The position numbers were made by a program, and so were the translations under genes. The notes beneath the pieces are model-generated. The model did no database searches. It was not told the DNA's origin and saw only the letters and a program-made list of their open reading frames with translations. Source: Sphingobacteriales bacterium (lineage in GTDB: Bacteria > Bacteroidota > Bacteroidia > Chitinophagales > UBA2359). From it: 64,000 nt of DNA. Shown piece after piece: positions 25,990-35,267 of this stretch (positions are counted from its first letter, which is position 1; every line of letters begins with the position of its first letter). The stretch is taken from the NCBI GenBank assembly GCA_016711285.1, contig JADJTG010000002.1:558001-622000 (forward strand). The letters are read 5' to 3'.

Positions 25990-28512
25990 TTATTCAAAGT
26001 TTTGTTGCATCAGCACTTTGTCTTTGGCATCTTCGGGGCTTTTCCAGAAGTTGAGTTCGTAATATTCGCCTTTGCTCCAAGTATCTACAAAATTGCGGTA
26101 GTAGCTGCTGAACGGATTGCCGCTTTGCCCGCCCGGATATACGCCCCACGCTTTTATAGGGTTGCCCAATTCCACGACCATACGCCACGAAGGAGCCCAC
26201 TCGGTTTGTACTGCGTTGAGGGCGGTTTTTGTGCCGTTGCATTGTATATTTTCTTCACTGAAAGCCTCTATTTTTGCCAAATGCGGAATGTGTGTATTGC
26301 GATATTCCGCCCAGTTGAGGTTTTTTTGCGGGTTCGCTGTTTTCCAGTCTGTAATGATTTTTACGGCTGATTTAAAACTCAGCGTAACAATATCTTTGGC
26401 GGTTTCTTGTACGGGGGTGGCTTTGGTGTCGAAGAAAAAATGCTGCGGGTGATCGCGCAATAGCGCAATGGCGGTGTAGGTTTCGGGCATCAAGATAGAC
26501 AGTGTATCGCGCACACTCAAATTTTCGTCCCACAACATTTTATAGTATTCATCAAACCAAGTTTCAAAAATAATAGGAGCTACTTTATCGGCTTCATAGC
26601 TGTAATTCCACCCCTGCAACATTTCGGCGTAGGGTTTTTCGGCGGCATCTAAGCGGGCAGGCTCTAAAAATTGCATCAGCAAAGGCAATGCTTCTTCGGC
26701 TTTGATGCTGTGGGCATCGGTTTGGAGGCGTTTCATATCATCCACCGTGATGCTATCCATTTCGGCGAGGCGGCGGTTGAGATAGCGACCTCTGTAATGG
26801 TCAAAGCCGCCGTTGTAATAATACGGATAATCGGGTGTGGTAGAATGTTGGTTGGCAGAAGACACAAAACCGCGTTCGGGATTTTTGAGGCGCGGCAGCT
26901 GCTCATTCGGAATAAAACCGTGCCACGCATTTTTGCTGTCGTTGCCCGCCTGCACAAAACGCCCCTGTTCTTCATTTTTAATCGGCAACTGTCCCTGTAC
27001 GGTCAGTGCAATGTCGCCGTCTTTGCAGGCAAATACGATATTTTGCGGCGGCGAACCGAATTTGCCGATGGCTTTTACATAATCGTTATAATTTTTAGCC
27101 TGCGCCAACTCCACAAAAGCCACTAATTCATTGGCATTTGATTTTTCGTGCGCCAGCCAATGCAATGCCATGTTTTGATGAATATTGCTACTGTCTTCAT
27201 ACACCACCGGTCCCCATTGTGTGTAGCGCACCGAATCTATGAGGGCTTCTTTTTTTCCGCGCACCGCAATGCGCTCCACTACCCATTGTACGGGTTTTTC
27301 CTGACCGTCTATGATATAGCTGTTGCGGGCGGCATTTTTCCATTGTATATTGTACCAATCGCTTACATCGTGCTCCAGATTTGTTTCGCCCCAAGCGATA
27401 TATTCATTAAATCCGATAATAATACCAGGTATGCCGGGCAAGGATACGCCATAGGCATTGGATTGCGGGGTATGTATCTGAATTTCGTACCAAATAGCGG
27501 GCAAACTCAACTGCAAATGCGGGTCGTTGCACAAAATAGGGTTGCCATTTTTGGTTTTCCACGCGGCTACTGCCCAGTTGTTGCTGCCGGCATGCATATC
27601 TTTTTGTTGCAAAAAATCATCAATATTGCTGTTCAAATAGGGGTTGTCGCTGTTGCCGAAGGCACATATATTAAAGTCGGCGGCGGGCAGAGAGCGATAG
27701 GCAGCAGCTTTGACGGCTGGCAGGGCGGTGCTGTCGGGGATATTGAGCGAGCGATAGTTTTTCCACTCGTTTTGGTCGGGAACAACGGGGCTTTGCTGCG
27801 GAAAATATTCGGGATAAAGGAAATCAAAAATGGGTTTTCCGAAGTAGCGCAAGGTGTTGGAGGCTTCGGCATCAGTTTCTTCGGAGCAGAGCGTTTCTGC
27901 CATAGATTTAAAAAAGAGAGCGGTTTTCAAAGGCGACCACGCTTCGGGTGCATAATCCAAAATTTTGTACTCTACCGGATAATCTTTGGGAGCTAATTGT
28001 TGGATATAAGCATTTACACCGGCACTGTATTGCTCCACCAAGGTATAAGCGGCGGCATCTTTTTTCCATACTTCTACGGCATTTTGGGCGGCATACACCA
28101 TTCCTTTGCGGCGTTTTTCTTTATCAAAATTGACAGCTGCCTCGCCAATGACTTCCGAAATTCTGCCGGCGGCGGCACGAGTAGCAAAGTCCATTTGCCA
28201 CAAACGGTGCTGCGCCGTCACATAGCCCTGCACAAAGAGGGCATCGGCGGTATTTTCTGCAAAAATATGGGGTACGAGGCGTTCATCATAAACAACCGTC
28301 ACTTTGCCCGTGAGTTCAGGAAAATCGTAGGTTTGGCTGCCTTTGAGGGCTTTGGCGGATTCGCCGCTATTCCAAAAGCCGCTGAAAGGATTAAACAATT
28401 TGCCTACTGCCGGCAGGGGTTTTCCTTTGATGATAAAAGATGTATTGAGTGTCCATACAAACAAGGCAGAAAACAACAAAGCTGCCAAAAATTTTATCCA
28501 AGAAGTCATCAT
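25990..28512 (-). CDS. Penicillin acylase-family N-terminal nucleophile hydrolase
   Basis: About 840 residues from MMTSWIKF, with an N-terminal membrane or signal segment (FLAALLFSALFVWTL). The order is that of the penicillin amidase family: an alpha-chain region (VVYDERLVPHIFAENTADAL, then RLWQMDFATRAAAGRISE), a linker, and the autocatalytic site GSNNWAVA with the serine nucleophile at about residue 310. Downstream are NDPHLQLSLPAIWYE and GIPGIIIGFNEYIAWGETN. The precursor is normally cleaved into two chains in the periplasm. The substrate could be beta-lactams, acyl-homoserine lactones or other amides; the sequence does not say which. Confidence 0.92.
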   Translation of the reverse strand: MMTSWIKFLAALLFSALFVWTLNTSFIIKGKPLPAVGKLFNPFSGFWNSGESAKALKGSQTYDFPELTGKVTVVYDERLVPHIFAENTADALFVQGYVTAQHRLWQMDFATRAAAGRISEVIGEAAVNFDKEKRRKGMVYAAQNAVEVWKKDAAAYTLVEQYSAGVNAYIQQLAPKDYPVEYKILDYAPEAWSPLKTALFFKSMAETLCSEETDAEASNTLRYFGKPIFDFLYPEYFPQQSPVVPDQNEWKNYRSLNIPDSTALPAVKAAAYRSLPAADFNICAFGNSDNPYLNSNIDDFLQQKDMHAGSNNWAVAAWKTKNGNPILCNDPHLQLSLPAIWYEIQIHTPQSNAYGVSLPGIPGIIIGFNEYIAWGETNLEHDVSDWYNIQWKNAARNSYIIDGQEKPVQWVVERIAVRGKKEALIDSVRYTQWGPVVYEDSSNIHQNMALHWLAHEKSNANELVAFVELAQAKNYNDYVKAIGKFGSPPQNIVFACKDGDIALTVQGQLPIKNEEQGRFVQAGNDSKNAWHGFIPNEQLPRLKNPERGFVSSANQHSTTPDYPYYYNGGFDHYRGRYLNRRLAEMDSITVDDMKRLQTDAHSIKAEEALPLLMQFLEPARLDAAEKPYAEMLQGWNYSYEADKVAPIIFETWFDEYYKMLWDENLSVRDTLSILMPETYTAIALLRDHPQHFFFDTKATPVQETAKDIVTLSFKSAVKIITDWKTANPQKNLNWAEYRNTHIPHLAKIEAFSEENIQCNGTKTALNAVQTEWAPSWRMVVELGNPIKAWGVYPGGQSGNPFSSYYRNFVDTWSKGEYYELNFWKSPEDAKDKVLMQQNFE

Positions 28513-28667
28513 AAAAACGAAGCGTATAGTAAAGTGCAATTTTGACGGCTTAAAATTAATGGAAACTCCTTGAAAAGAGGTTATTTTTTTGAATATGTTT
28601 AAATTTTTATAAACAATATACTATAAATCAACTTTGTAAAGACCGACAATTATAGAGTTTTTAACGA

Positions 28668-28702
28668 TTGAGACTAAATATACGTTTGTCATTATTGATA
28701 TA
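28668..28702 (-). repeat. Remnant of a third copy of the immunity-like gene start
   Basis: 35 bases identical to 29773-29807, covering the end of the toxin-like tail and the first codons (MTNVYLVS) of the immunity-like gene. After that the sequence diverges. It lies just downstream of the 28718-29185 gene. Confidence 0.75.
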
Positions 28703-28717
28703 GAATAGTAGCAAATA

Positions 28718-29185
28718 TTAAATCTCCTCCGTATTCCAATTCACTTTCATATCATAATTAGTACTATCCCATTCACCTTTAAGCATTTTGATAAGAGCGT
28801 CAAAAATATTTAATAAATTAATAGTACGAAAAGGCTTGCTCCAAAAATTTTTCCAATCTGTTGCTTCGGGAGTAAAAGACTGTAATTCTTCTATAGAAAT
28901 GTATTCTCCTTTATTTTGTAATTTTACAATAATATTTTCTAACAGAAATATCATTTCTTGTTCGTCTTCCAAATTTGGCAAATCATATTTCCATGTTAGA
29001 GTCAAATAGCTTCTGTTCCAACCATTTATAACTACCTCACAGTCATATAGCAAATTTTCCATCATAGAAAAATGATAGTTACCTGTTTTTAGCTCAGTGT
29101 ATATATATTGAAAGGCTAATTCCATAGCATCTTCAGCTATCCAAAAACCTTTATTATCTTTATAAACTATTTTAGCTTCTGCCAT
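28718..29185 (-). CDS. Immunity-like acidic protein
   Basis: A 155-residue acidic cytoplasmic protein without signal or membrane segments, rich in aromatic residues (AEDAMELAFQYIYTELKTG, then WNRSYLTLTWKYDLPNLEDE). No named family is recognised. Its ATG lies 4 bases after the stop of a short toxin-like C-terminal remnant (ending in FIKIKLNF). It is followed by a truncated copy of the neighbouring immunity-like gene. Small size, acidity and this context suggest an immunity protein of a polymorphic toxin system, but direct similarity was not established. Confidence 0.6.
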   Translation of the reverse strand: MAEAKIVYKDNKGFWIAEDAMELAFQYIYTELKTGNYHFSMMENLLYDCEVVINGWNRSYLTLTWKYDLPNLEDEQEMIFLLENIIVKLQNKGEYISIEELQSFTPEATDWKNFWSKPFRTINLLNIFDALIKMLKGEWDSTNYDMKVNWNTEEI

Positions 29186-29188
29186 AAA

Positions 29189-29362
29189 TTAAAAATTAAG
29201 TTTAATTTTGATAAAAATAACGCCGTGTTGTTCTTGCAGCTCTCGCACAAGAGGTTTTTTTCCAAGCCAAAATCTTCTGTGAGCGATTTTACCTATAATG
29301 GCAGGAATATCACTGATTTTTCTACACAAACAACGACCAATACAAACCCAATATCCCTTTAC
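29189..29362 (-). pseudogene. Toxin-like C-terminal remnant A
   Basis: A 57-codon open stretch with no start of its own. It begins VKGYWVCIGRCLCRK, continues ISDIPAIIGKIAHRRFWLG and KKPLVRELQEQHGVIF, and ends IKLNF. It directly follows the stop of one immunity-like gene and ends 4 bases before the next. A related, frameshifted copy sits at 29797-29987 with a different last segment. Such promoterless C-terminal ends lying before immunity genes are typical of displaced toxin tips in polymorphic toxin loci. The toxin family is not recognised. Confidence 0.5.
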
Positions 29363-29797
29363 TCAAACAACATCTTCAAACCCTTCTTTTAACCAAGGCG
29401 GTATATTGCCCGAAAGAATATCCGACAGCGAGTAAAATTCTCTGGCGTAGTCCTCTGTAACCAACATATCGGGGTAAATAGCCAGCAAATCTCTGATGAG
29501 TTGATTGACCTCGTGCAAAATATCTGAATGGTGTGTCATATAGATGGCGATATAGTATTTCTCTCCGTTGATGTTGTAGGGATCCTCGTAAAACTCGTTT
29601 TCATCAATTACCCAAAATCCTATAAAATAGATTTCGTCATCGGAAATATCTCGATACAAATCAATGTCATCTAAGCCAAGAAGATATTTTTTTTCCTTTT
29701 CTATTCGGTAAGTGTATTGCTCACCTAAGGCTTCTATGGCAGCCACTATAGAGGCTTTATCTATGTAAGTCTTTGAGACTAAATATACGTTTGTCAT
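29363..29797 (-). CDS. Immunity-like protein, intact copy
   Basis: A 144-residue acidic protein (MTNVYLVSKTYIDKAS, then YLLGLDDIDLYRDIS, YIAIYMTHHSDILHEVNQLI, and ending WLKEGFEDVV). No signal peptide or membrane helix. Its ATG overlaps the stop of the preceding toxin-like tail by one base (TAATG), so it was translated together with a toxin C-terminus. A tandem duplicate with one frameshift lies 624 bases upstream and a 5' scrap lies downstream. Family not recognised; the immunity role is inferred from gene order. Confidence 0.65.
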   Translation of the reverse strand: MTNVYLVSKTYIDKASIVAAIEALGEQYTYRIEKEKKYLLGLDDIDLYRDISDDEIYFIGFWVIDENEFYEDPYNINGEKYYIAIYMTHHSDILHEVNQLIRDLLAIYPDMLVTEDYAREFYSLSDILSGNIPPWLKEGFEDVV

Positions 29798-29987
29798 TAT
29801 TGATATAAGTTTTTTAAATTGTCAATTCCTTTGATAAAAATAACGCCGTGTTGTTCTTGCAGCTCTTGCACAAGATGGTTTTTTCCCAAGCCAAAATCTT
29901 CTGTGAGCGATTTTAGCTATAATGGCAGGAATATCACTGATTTTTCTACACAAACCAACGACCAATACAAACCCAATATCCCTTTAC
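29797..29987 (-). pseudogene. Toxin-like C-terminal remnant B (frameshifted)
   Basis: Same origin as remnant A: the ISDIPAII-KIAHRRFWLGKK portion is in one frame. An extra base (CCATCTTG instead of CCTCTTG) moves LVQELQEQHGVIFIK and the ending GIDNLKNLYQ into another. The last codon overlaps the ATG of the intact immunity-like gene. A further extra G near its start also differs from remnant A. Confidence 0.5.
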
Positions 29988-30421
29988 TCAAACAACATCT
30001 TCAAACCCTTCTTTTAACCAAGGCGGTATATTGCCCGAAAGAATATCCGACAGCGAGTAAAATTCTCTGGCATACTCATCTGAAACAAACATATCGGGGT
30101 AAATAGCCAGCAAATCTCTGATGAGTTGATTGACCTCGTGCAAAATATCTGAATGGTGTGTCATATAGATGGCGATATAGTATTTCTCTCCGTTGATGAT
30201 GTAGGGATCCTCGTAAAACTCGTTTTCATCAATCACCCAAAATCCGATAAGATAAAATTCTTCATCGGAAATATCCCGATACAAATCAATGTCATCTAAG
30301 CCACGAAGATATTTTTTTCCTTTACTATTCGGTAAGTGTATTGCTCACCTAAGGCTTCTATGGTAGCCAATACAGACGCTTTGCTGATATAGCTTTTTGA
30401 TACTAAATATTTATTTCTCAT
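29988..30421 (-). pseudogene. Immunity-like protein, frameshifted tandem copy
   Basis: Begins MRNKYLVSKSYISKASVLAT at 30421 and follows the intact copy closely. One base is missing from a T run (30312-30318; seven T here, eight in the intact copy), giving an early stop after VKEKNIFVA. From MYRDISDEEFYLIGF onward the rest is about 90% identical to the intact protein. The start again overlaps a toxin-like tail (GEGIDNLKNLYQ-stop). The lesion could be real or a homopolymer error. Confidence 0.7.
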
Positions 30422-30460
30422 TATTGATATAAGTTTTTTAAATTGTCAATTCCTTCACCT
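30421..30460 (-). pseudogene. Toxin-like C-terminal remnant C (last codons)
   Basis: Only the final part is recognisable: GIDNLKNLYQ and the stop codon overlapping the next ATG, identical to the end of remnant B. Sequence further upstream does not resemble the other remnants. Confidence 0.4.
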
Positions 30461-30520
30461 ATTGCCCCAACAAAGAAAACAAGTTATCATTTTAATTTAA
30501 ACACGCCCTAAAAAAAGAAA

Positions 30521-30571
30521 AGCGGTAATGTTAAAAAACAACTTTATCAGTTATTTTCTAACATTACCGCT
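30521..30571 (-). terminator. Rho-independent terminator after degP/htrA
   Basis: AGCGGTAATGTTA pairs perfectly with TAACATTACCGCT, and the pairing continues inside with one mismatch to a 5-base loop. On the minus strand a TTTTCTTTTTTT run follows. Confidence 0.85.
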
Positions 30572-30612
30572 ATTTTGGGGCAATATCAAAAAAAATTTTT
30601 CTTTACAGGCAA

Positions 30613-32133
30613 TTACATCGCAAAGCCATAATAATAAATACCTTTTGCGCCCGGATATTTTCCTTCCAATAATACGCCACGTCCTTTTTTACTTTGCAAT
30701 ATTTTTGCAAATTCTTCATAAGAGTTAATGTCTTTTTCATCAACACGCGTAATCACAAAACCTTCGCGAATGTCGGTATATTGTTTGAGTTTGCCGTTGC
30801 CCAAGTTGGTTACTTGCAAGCCGCCGCTGATACCCATTTCTTTTTTGAGTTTATCGTTCACGGGTTTGAGTTCGCAGCCCAGCACGCTGTTGAGTTGCCC
30901 TGCCGCCGCCGAAGCTACATCTTCTTTGCGCACAATATTGGTATTGCCGTCGGCATTGCGGAGGCGGAGACGCAAATCTTTATTGCTTCCTTTGCGATTA
31001 ACACCCACATTAATCACATCGCCCGGATTGTGTTTGCCCACTTGCTCCTGCAATTCAGGCACCGATTTCACGCGCACACCGTCAATAGCTACAATTACAT
31101 CGCCTTGCTGCATATCGGCTTCCTGTGCGGCAGAATTGTCGGTGACACCGTCCACATACACGCCCTGTGTAATATTTACGCCCAACTCGGCAGCCGATTT
31201 GCTATCCAAACTGCGAATTTGAACACCCAAATAAGCACGTTGCACATTGCCGTAGCGTTTGAGGTCTTCTACTACTTTATGTACGATATTGGCAGGCACG
31301 GCAAAGGAATAGCCCGCATATACGCCCGTAGGCGTGGCAATGGCGGTATTAATGCCCAATAATTGCCCTTCAATATTGACCAAAGCACCGCCGCTGTTGC
31401 CCGGATTTACGGCGGCATCGGTTTGAATAAAAGATTCAATCGCTGAATTGGTTTGCAGAATATCAATATTTCTGCCTTTGGCACTCACAATGCCCGCTGT
31501 TACGGTAGAAGCCAGATTAAAAGGATTACCCACCGCGAGTACCCACTCTCCTACCCTCGCATCATCGGAGTTGGCGAGTTCGAGCATAGGGAGGTCAGCA
31601 GCTTCAATTTTTATCAGCGCAATATCGGTATTGGGGTCAGTGCCTACTACGGTAGCATTAAAAGTGCGGTTGTCGTAGAGCGTAATTTCTATTTCGTCCG
31701 CATTTTCTACTACGTGATTGTTGGTGACAATATAGCCGTTGTTGCTGATGATAACGCCGGAGCCGGTAGCTTCGGCGGGCTGACGGCTTCCGCCCGGGTT
31801 GCCGAAGAAAGGACTAAAAAAATCGTCGCCAAACAAACCCTGAAAGGGGTCGCTACCGCGATTAGAGGTGGTGTAGGCGGTTTGTTTGGATTTAATATGC
31901 ACTACGGCAGGGGTGGTTTTAGCGGCGGCAACGGTGAAGTCGGTTGCGGGTGCTGCGCCAAAAGCCGTGGAAATAGCGGGCATAAAAGCAGATGTAGCAT
32001 TGGTATTGCTCACCTGTTGGAACAAAGAAGCATTTTGATTTTTTTGTTGCTGTACCAGTGTGTGACGAAAAGCTGCATAAGTAAGTAAACTTCCGAAAAT
32101 AGCAGCTAACAGCATAAATGAAAAATTTCTCAT
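30613..32133 (-). CDS. degP: Periplasmic serine protease DegP/DegQ (HtrA)
   Basis: A 506-residue protein with an N-terminal hydrophobic export or anchor segment (FMLLAAIFGSLLTYAAF), a trypsin-like domain and two PDZ domains. The catalytic triad is complete: His140 in TNNHVV, Asp170 in PNTDIALIK and Ser247 in NPGNSGGAL. PDZ1 starts near LGVQIRSLD and PDZ2 near the C-terminus (EGFVITRVDEKDINSYEEF). It works in the periplasm as protease and chaperone for misfolded envelope proteins. It is a single gene with a strong terminator and is divergent from pncB. Confidence 0.94.
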   Translation of the reverse strand: MRNFSFMLLAAIFGSLLTYAAFRHTLVQQQKNQNASLFQQVSNTNATSAFMPAISTAFGAAPATDFTVAAAKTTPAVVHIKSKQTAYTTSNRGSDPFQGLFGDDFFSPFFGNPGGSRQPAEATGSGVIISNNGYIVTNNHVVENADEIEITLYDNRTFNATVVGTDPNTDIALIKIEAADLPMLELANSDDARVGEWVLAVGNPFNLASTVTAGIVSAKGRNIDILQTNSAIESFIQTDAAVNPGNSGGALVNIEGQLLGINTAIATPTGVYAGYSFAVPANIVHKVVEDLKRYGNVQRAYLGVQIRSLDSKSAAELGVNITQGVYVDGVTDNSAAQEADMQQGDVIVAIDGVRVKSVPELQEQVGKHNPGDVINVGVNRKGSNKDLRLRLRNADGNTNIVRKEDVASAAAGQLNSVLGCELKPVNDKLKKEMGISGGLQVTNLGNGKLKQYTDIREGFVITRVDEKDINSYEEFAKILQSKKGRGVLLEGKYPGAKGIYYYGFAM

Positions 32134-32342
32134 ATTTTATTTTGGATAATTTTTTTTAAAAAATATTTTAAAAAATTATTACTTTTCAATCTAAAATTCA
32201 GATGCGTTGTTGCGTTGCGAATACGATGCAAAAATCGCTGATTGTTTTGAATATAAACAACAGTAGTGGGTAAAAAATTGTTAAATCGCGCCGTTAAATT
32301 TTGTTAAGGCAATTCTTATGTTTTCAAAGCGGAAATCTTTTT

Positions 32343-32350
32343 TAAATTTG
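32343..32350 (+). promoter_or_regulatory. Putative -7 box of the pncB promoter
   Basis: TAAATTTG fits TAnnTTTG and lies 46 bases before the pncB start; a -33 TTTG is not clear. Confidence 0.35.
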
Positions 32351-32396
32351 CCTCTCAACATTCTTACACGACCTTCGGTCATTTTTTTTTTACGAT

Positions 32397-33812
32397 ATGC
32401 GCAAACTCTTCGATAAATTATCCATCTACACCGATTTTTACGAGTTGATTTTAGCTCAGGCTTATTTTTTACAAAAAAAAGGAGATACGCCAGCCGCCTT
32501 TGATTATTTTTTTCGCAGTAATCCCTACGAGGGCGGCTATCTTATTTTTGCCGGTTTGGATAATCTCTTGGATATTTTAGAAAATTTTCAATACGATACC
32601 GATACCCTGCGCTACTTGCGCGAGCAGGGCTTACACGAGGGGTTTTTGGAGTTTTTGGCAAATTTTCGCTTTCGCGGCACTATTTCTGCGCCGCGCGAGG
32701 GCGAAGTGGTATTTCCTACCGCCCCCATTTTGCGCGTGGAAGGCACGATTATCGAAACCCAGCTTGTTGAAACGCTATTGTTGAATTTACTCAATTTTCA
32801 GTCGCTCATTGCCACCAAAGCGGCGCGTATCCGGCAGGCGGCGGGCAATCGTTTGTTTATAGATTTCGGGCTACGGCGGGCGCAAGGCTGGAGCGGTATG
32901 CACGCCGGTCGTGCGGCTATTATCGGCGGCGCAGATGCCAGTAGCAATGTATTGGGCGGTTATTATCACGGGCTGCCGCTTTGGGCAACGATGGCGCACT
33001 CGTGGGTACAAAGTTTTGAAGACGAACTCACCGCCTTCCGCAATTATGTACTTATTTATCCCGACAATGCCACCCTGCTCGTAGATACTTACAATACTTT
33101 GCAAAGCGGTGTGCCCAACGCCATTACGGTGGCACAGGAATTGGCGGCACAGGGCAAACAAATTGCTGCCATTCGTTTGGATAGCGGCGACTTGGCGTAT
33201 TTGTCGAAAAAAGCCCGAAAAATGCTGGACGAAGCGGGATTTTCGAATATCAAAATATTGGTTTCCAACCAATTAGATGAATACCTGATACGGAGTTTGG
33301 ACTTACAAAAAGCTCCCATTGACGGCTATGCCGTAGGCACAAAACTCATCACGGCACACGGCGAATCGGCATTAGATGGTGTGTATAAAATGAGTATGTA
33401 CAACCAAGAGCCTACTTTAAAAATATCCAACGATTATGTAAAAGTATCTTTGCCCGCCCTCAAAAAAGTGTGCCGCTACTACGATGCCGAGGGGTTTTTC
33501 TATCGCGATGGCGTATTGCTGCTCGAAGAAGACAAGTCCACCGATATTATTTACAGCCCTATTTTTTCCAATCAATCTACGAAAGTGGCAGGATTGCAGA
33601 GCGAAGAGCTTTTGCATATAGTGATGCAAAACGGCAAACGCATTTTAGAAAAACAACATATTCAAGATATAGCACGCTATGCAGCCCAGCGCCTCGCCTT
33701 GTTGCCCGAAGAGCACCGCCGTTTTGAGAACCCGCATATTTATAAAGTGGGACTCAGCCGCCGCTTGATGGATTTGCGCGACAGCATGCTGCAACGATTT
33801 AGTAAAAGTTAA
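32397..33812 (+). CDS. pncB: Nicotinate phosphoribosyltransferase
   Basis: A 471-residue cytoplasmic enzyme that joins nicotinate to phosphoribosyl pyrophosphate in the NAD salvage (Preiss-Handler) pathway. The N-terminus has the typical TDFYELILAQAYF. The centre has FIDFGLRRAQG and an ASSNVLGG loop, then IAAIRLDSGDLAYLSKKAR and the nucleotide-binding VGTKLITAHG. The size suits the family. The start at 32397 is preceded by an AT-rich promoter-like region. It is followed closely by a conserved hypothetical gene. Confidence 0.94.
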   Translation: MRKLFDKLSIYTDFYELILAQAYFLQKKGDTPAAFDYFFRSNPYEGGYLIFAGLDNLLDILENFQYDTDTLRYLREQGLHEGFLEFLANFRFRGTISAPREGEVVFPTAPILRVEGTIIETQLVETLLLNLLNFQSLIATKAARIRQAAGNRLFIDFGLRRAQGWSGMHAGRAAIIGGADASSNVLGGYYHGLPLWATMAHSWVQSFEDELTAFRNYVLIYPDNATLLVDTYNTLQSGVPNAITVAQELAAQGKQIAAIRLDSGDLAYLSKKARKMLDEAGFSNIKILVSNQLDEYLIRSLDLQKAPIDGYAVGTKLITAHGESALDGVYKMSMYNQEPTLKISNDYVKVSLPALKKVCRYYDAEGFFYRDGVLLLEEDKSTDIIYSPIFSNQSTKVAGLQSEELLHIVMQNGKRILEKQHIQDIARYAAQRLALLPEEHRRFENPHIYKVGLSRRLMDLRDSMLQRFSKS

Positions 33813-33895
33813 TTAAAAACCACACAATACCTTATTTTGTTGTTTGCAAATACAGCATTTATCGGCATATTAGTTTTTTAGTTTGCTCCTGACTC

Positions 33896-34471
33896 ATGCA
33901 TACCATAGAACCTTTTTATAGCTGGCGCGATTTGTATATAGCCGCCGAAGACGAACGCTCCCCTTTTTATGGCAGGGAATACAGTGAATTTGAATACAGT
34001 AAAACGATTTACAACTATTACATACACCCGCAATGGGACGATTTTGGCTCTGCAACACTCTACGCAAAAATTCTCTATGCCGATTATACAGAGCATTTTG
34101 CCGTTATTGAACTGATGGGCGAGTGGAACGATTGCCTCTATAATGATATTATGTTTTTAAAAGAAAATATCATCAAACATTTAATACAAGAAGGCATCGT
34201 TCATTTTATTTTAATTATTGAAAATGTGCTGGACTTTCATCTTTCAGATGATTGCTACTATGAAGAGTGGCGCAACGATATAGAAGACGAAAACGGCTGG
34301 ATTGCAGCTTTGAATATAAGAGAGCAAGTAGCAGAAGAAATGTGCGAAGGCAATATTGATAATTATATACATTTCAACGATGAACTGAAGCACATCAGTT
34401 GGCGTACAATGAAACCTGTCCATCTTTTTCAAGCCGTAGATAATTATATGATACGTCGCCTGACGGAATAA
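33896..34471 (+). CDS. Conserved Bacteroidota hypothetical protein
   Basis: A 191-residue acidic, soluble protein. The opening (HTIEPFYSWRDLYIAAEDE, then RSPFYGREYSEFEYS) and the HPQWDDFGS and FAVIELMGEWND motifs are familiar from a conserved but uncharacterised protein found in many Bacteroidota. The end is WRTMKPVHLFQAVDNYM. It lies 84 bases after pncB on the same strand and could share its transcript. There is no signal peptide and no known catalytic motif. Function unknown. Confidence 0.75.
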   Translation: MHTIEPFYSWRDLYIAAEDERSPFYGREYSEFEYSKTIYNYYIHPQWDDFGSATLYAKILYADYTEHFAVIELMGEWNDCLYNDIMFLKENIIKHLIQEGIVHFILIIENVLDFHLSDDCYYEEWRNDIEDENGWIAALNIREQVAEEMCEGNIDNYIHFNDELKHISWRTMKPVHLFQAVDNYMIRRLTE

Positions 34472-34577
34472 TTTTATTATCTATTTAAAAATCAATAATT
34501 TACAACATAATAAATAAATTACAGGTTTAAGAAAGTATTATATTTTACTCATTATAAAAAGCAAAAAATTTATCAGC

Positions 34578-35186
34578 ATGAATCAGTTTTTTTATGATAA
34601 GGTGCAAGCATCTACGGACTATGCCACCTACCGGGCTGTTACAGAATTGAGTTTGAGTACGATGAAAAATACGGACGGCTCTGAGCTGTGTGCGGAGATG
34701 GCAGAATATATCCGGTTGAATATTCAACGTATGAACCGCTTAGACAAAACCGCCCACCTGAACACCGACTTGGAAGCGGCTTTGAAGCAACTCCGACAAA
34801 ATTATATCTGGCTCATTATTTCCGAAGGCTGGTGCGGCGATGCCTCTCAAACAGTGCCCGTGTGGATAAAAGCTGCCGAAGCCGCCAACCGTATTGAGTG
34901 CCGCCTCATTTTGCGCGACCAACACCCCGATTTGATAGAAAAATTTCTGACCAACGGCGGCAAAGCCATTCCGATTGTGCTGTGCTTAGATGCCGACAAC
35001 TACGAATTAGTGGCAGTTTGGGGACCGCGCCCCGCACCCTTACAGGAAAAAGTAAACGCTTATAAAAAAGATAGCGGCGGCAAAAGTTTTGAAGATTTCG
35101 TAACCGAAGTACATACTTGGTATGCCAACGACAAAACACAAACCTTGCAGCAGGAAATGTTGAAATTGGTGCGGGAGTTGGAATAA
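34578..35186 (+). CDS. Thioredoxin-like protein with WCGDA motif
   Basis: A 202-residue protein with no signal peptide. The central domain (about residues 75-150) has a thioredoxin-like strand and active-site-like loop (WLIISEGWCGDASQTVPVW). A cis-proline segment follows (KAIPIVLCLDADNYELVAVWG). The second cysteine of a CxxC is replaced by Ala/Asp, so a classic dithiol reaction is not possible. It matches the thioredoxin-family TlpA-unrelated proteins common in Bacteroidota. Role unknown, perhaps a single-cysteine redox or binding function. Confidence 0.8.
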   Translation: MNQFFYDKVQASTDYATYRAVTELSLSTMKNTDGSELCAEMAEYIRLNIQRMNRLDKTAHLNTDLEAALKQLRQNYIWLIISEGWCGDASQTVPVWIKAAEAANRIECRLILRDQHPDLIEKFLTNGGKAIPIVLCLDADNYELVAVWGPRPAPLQEKVNAYKKDSGGKSFEDFVTEVHTWYANDKTQTLQQEMLKLVRELE

Positions 35187-35212
35187 AAAATATATTTCAA
35201 CAGAAAAAAATA

Positions 35213-35248
35213 AAAAAAGGTGTCGGTTTTGCAGCCGACACCTTTTTT
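35213..35248. terminator. Bidirectional rho-independent terminator
   Basis: A perfect 14-bp stem (AAAAAAGGTGTCGG against CCGACACCTTTTTT) with an 8-base loop, between converging genes. Confidence 0.9.
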
Positions 35249-35267
35249 ATACCAAAAAGACAAAATA

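Noticed and set aside
27148..27996. 282-residue open frame antisense to the penicillin acylase gene
   Set aside because: It is a shadow of the acylase frame with no recognisable motif.
30694..32088. Long antisense frames over degP
   Set aside because: They lie inside a gene with a complete catalytic triad and show only reverse-strand codon bias.
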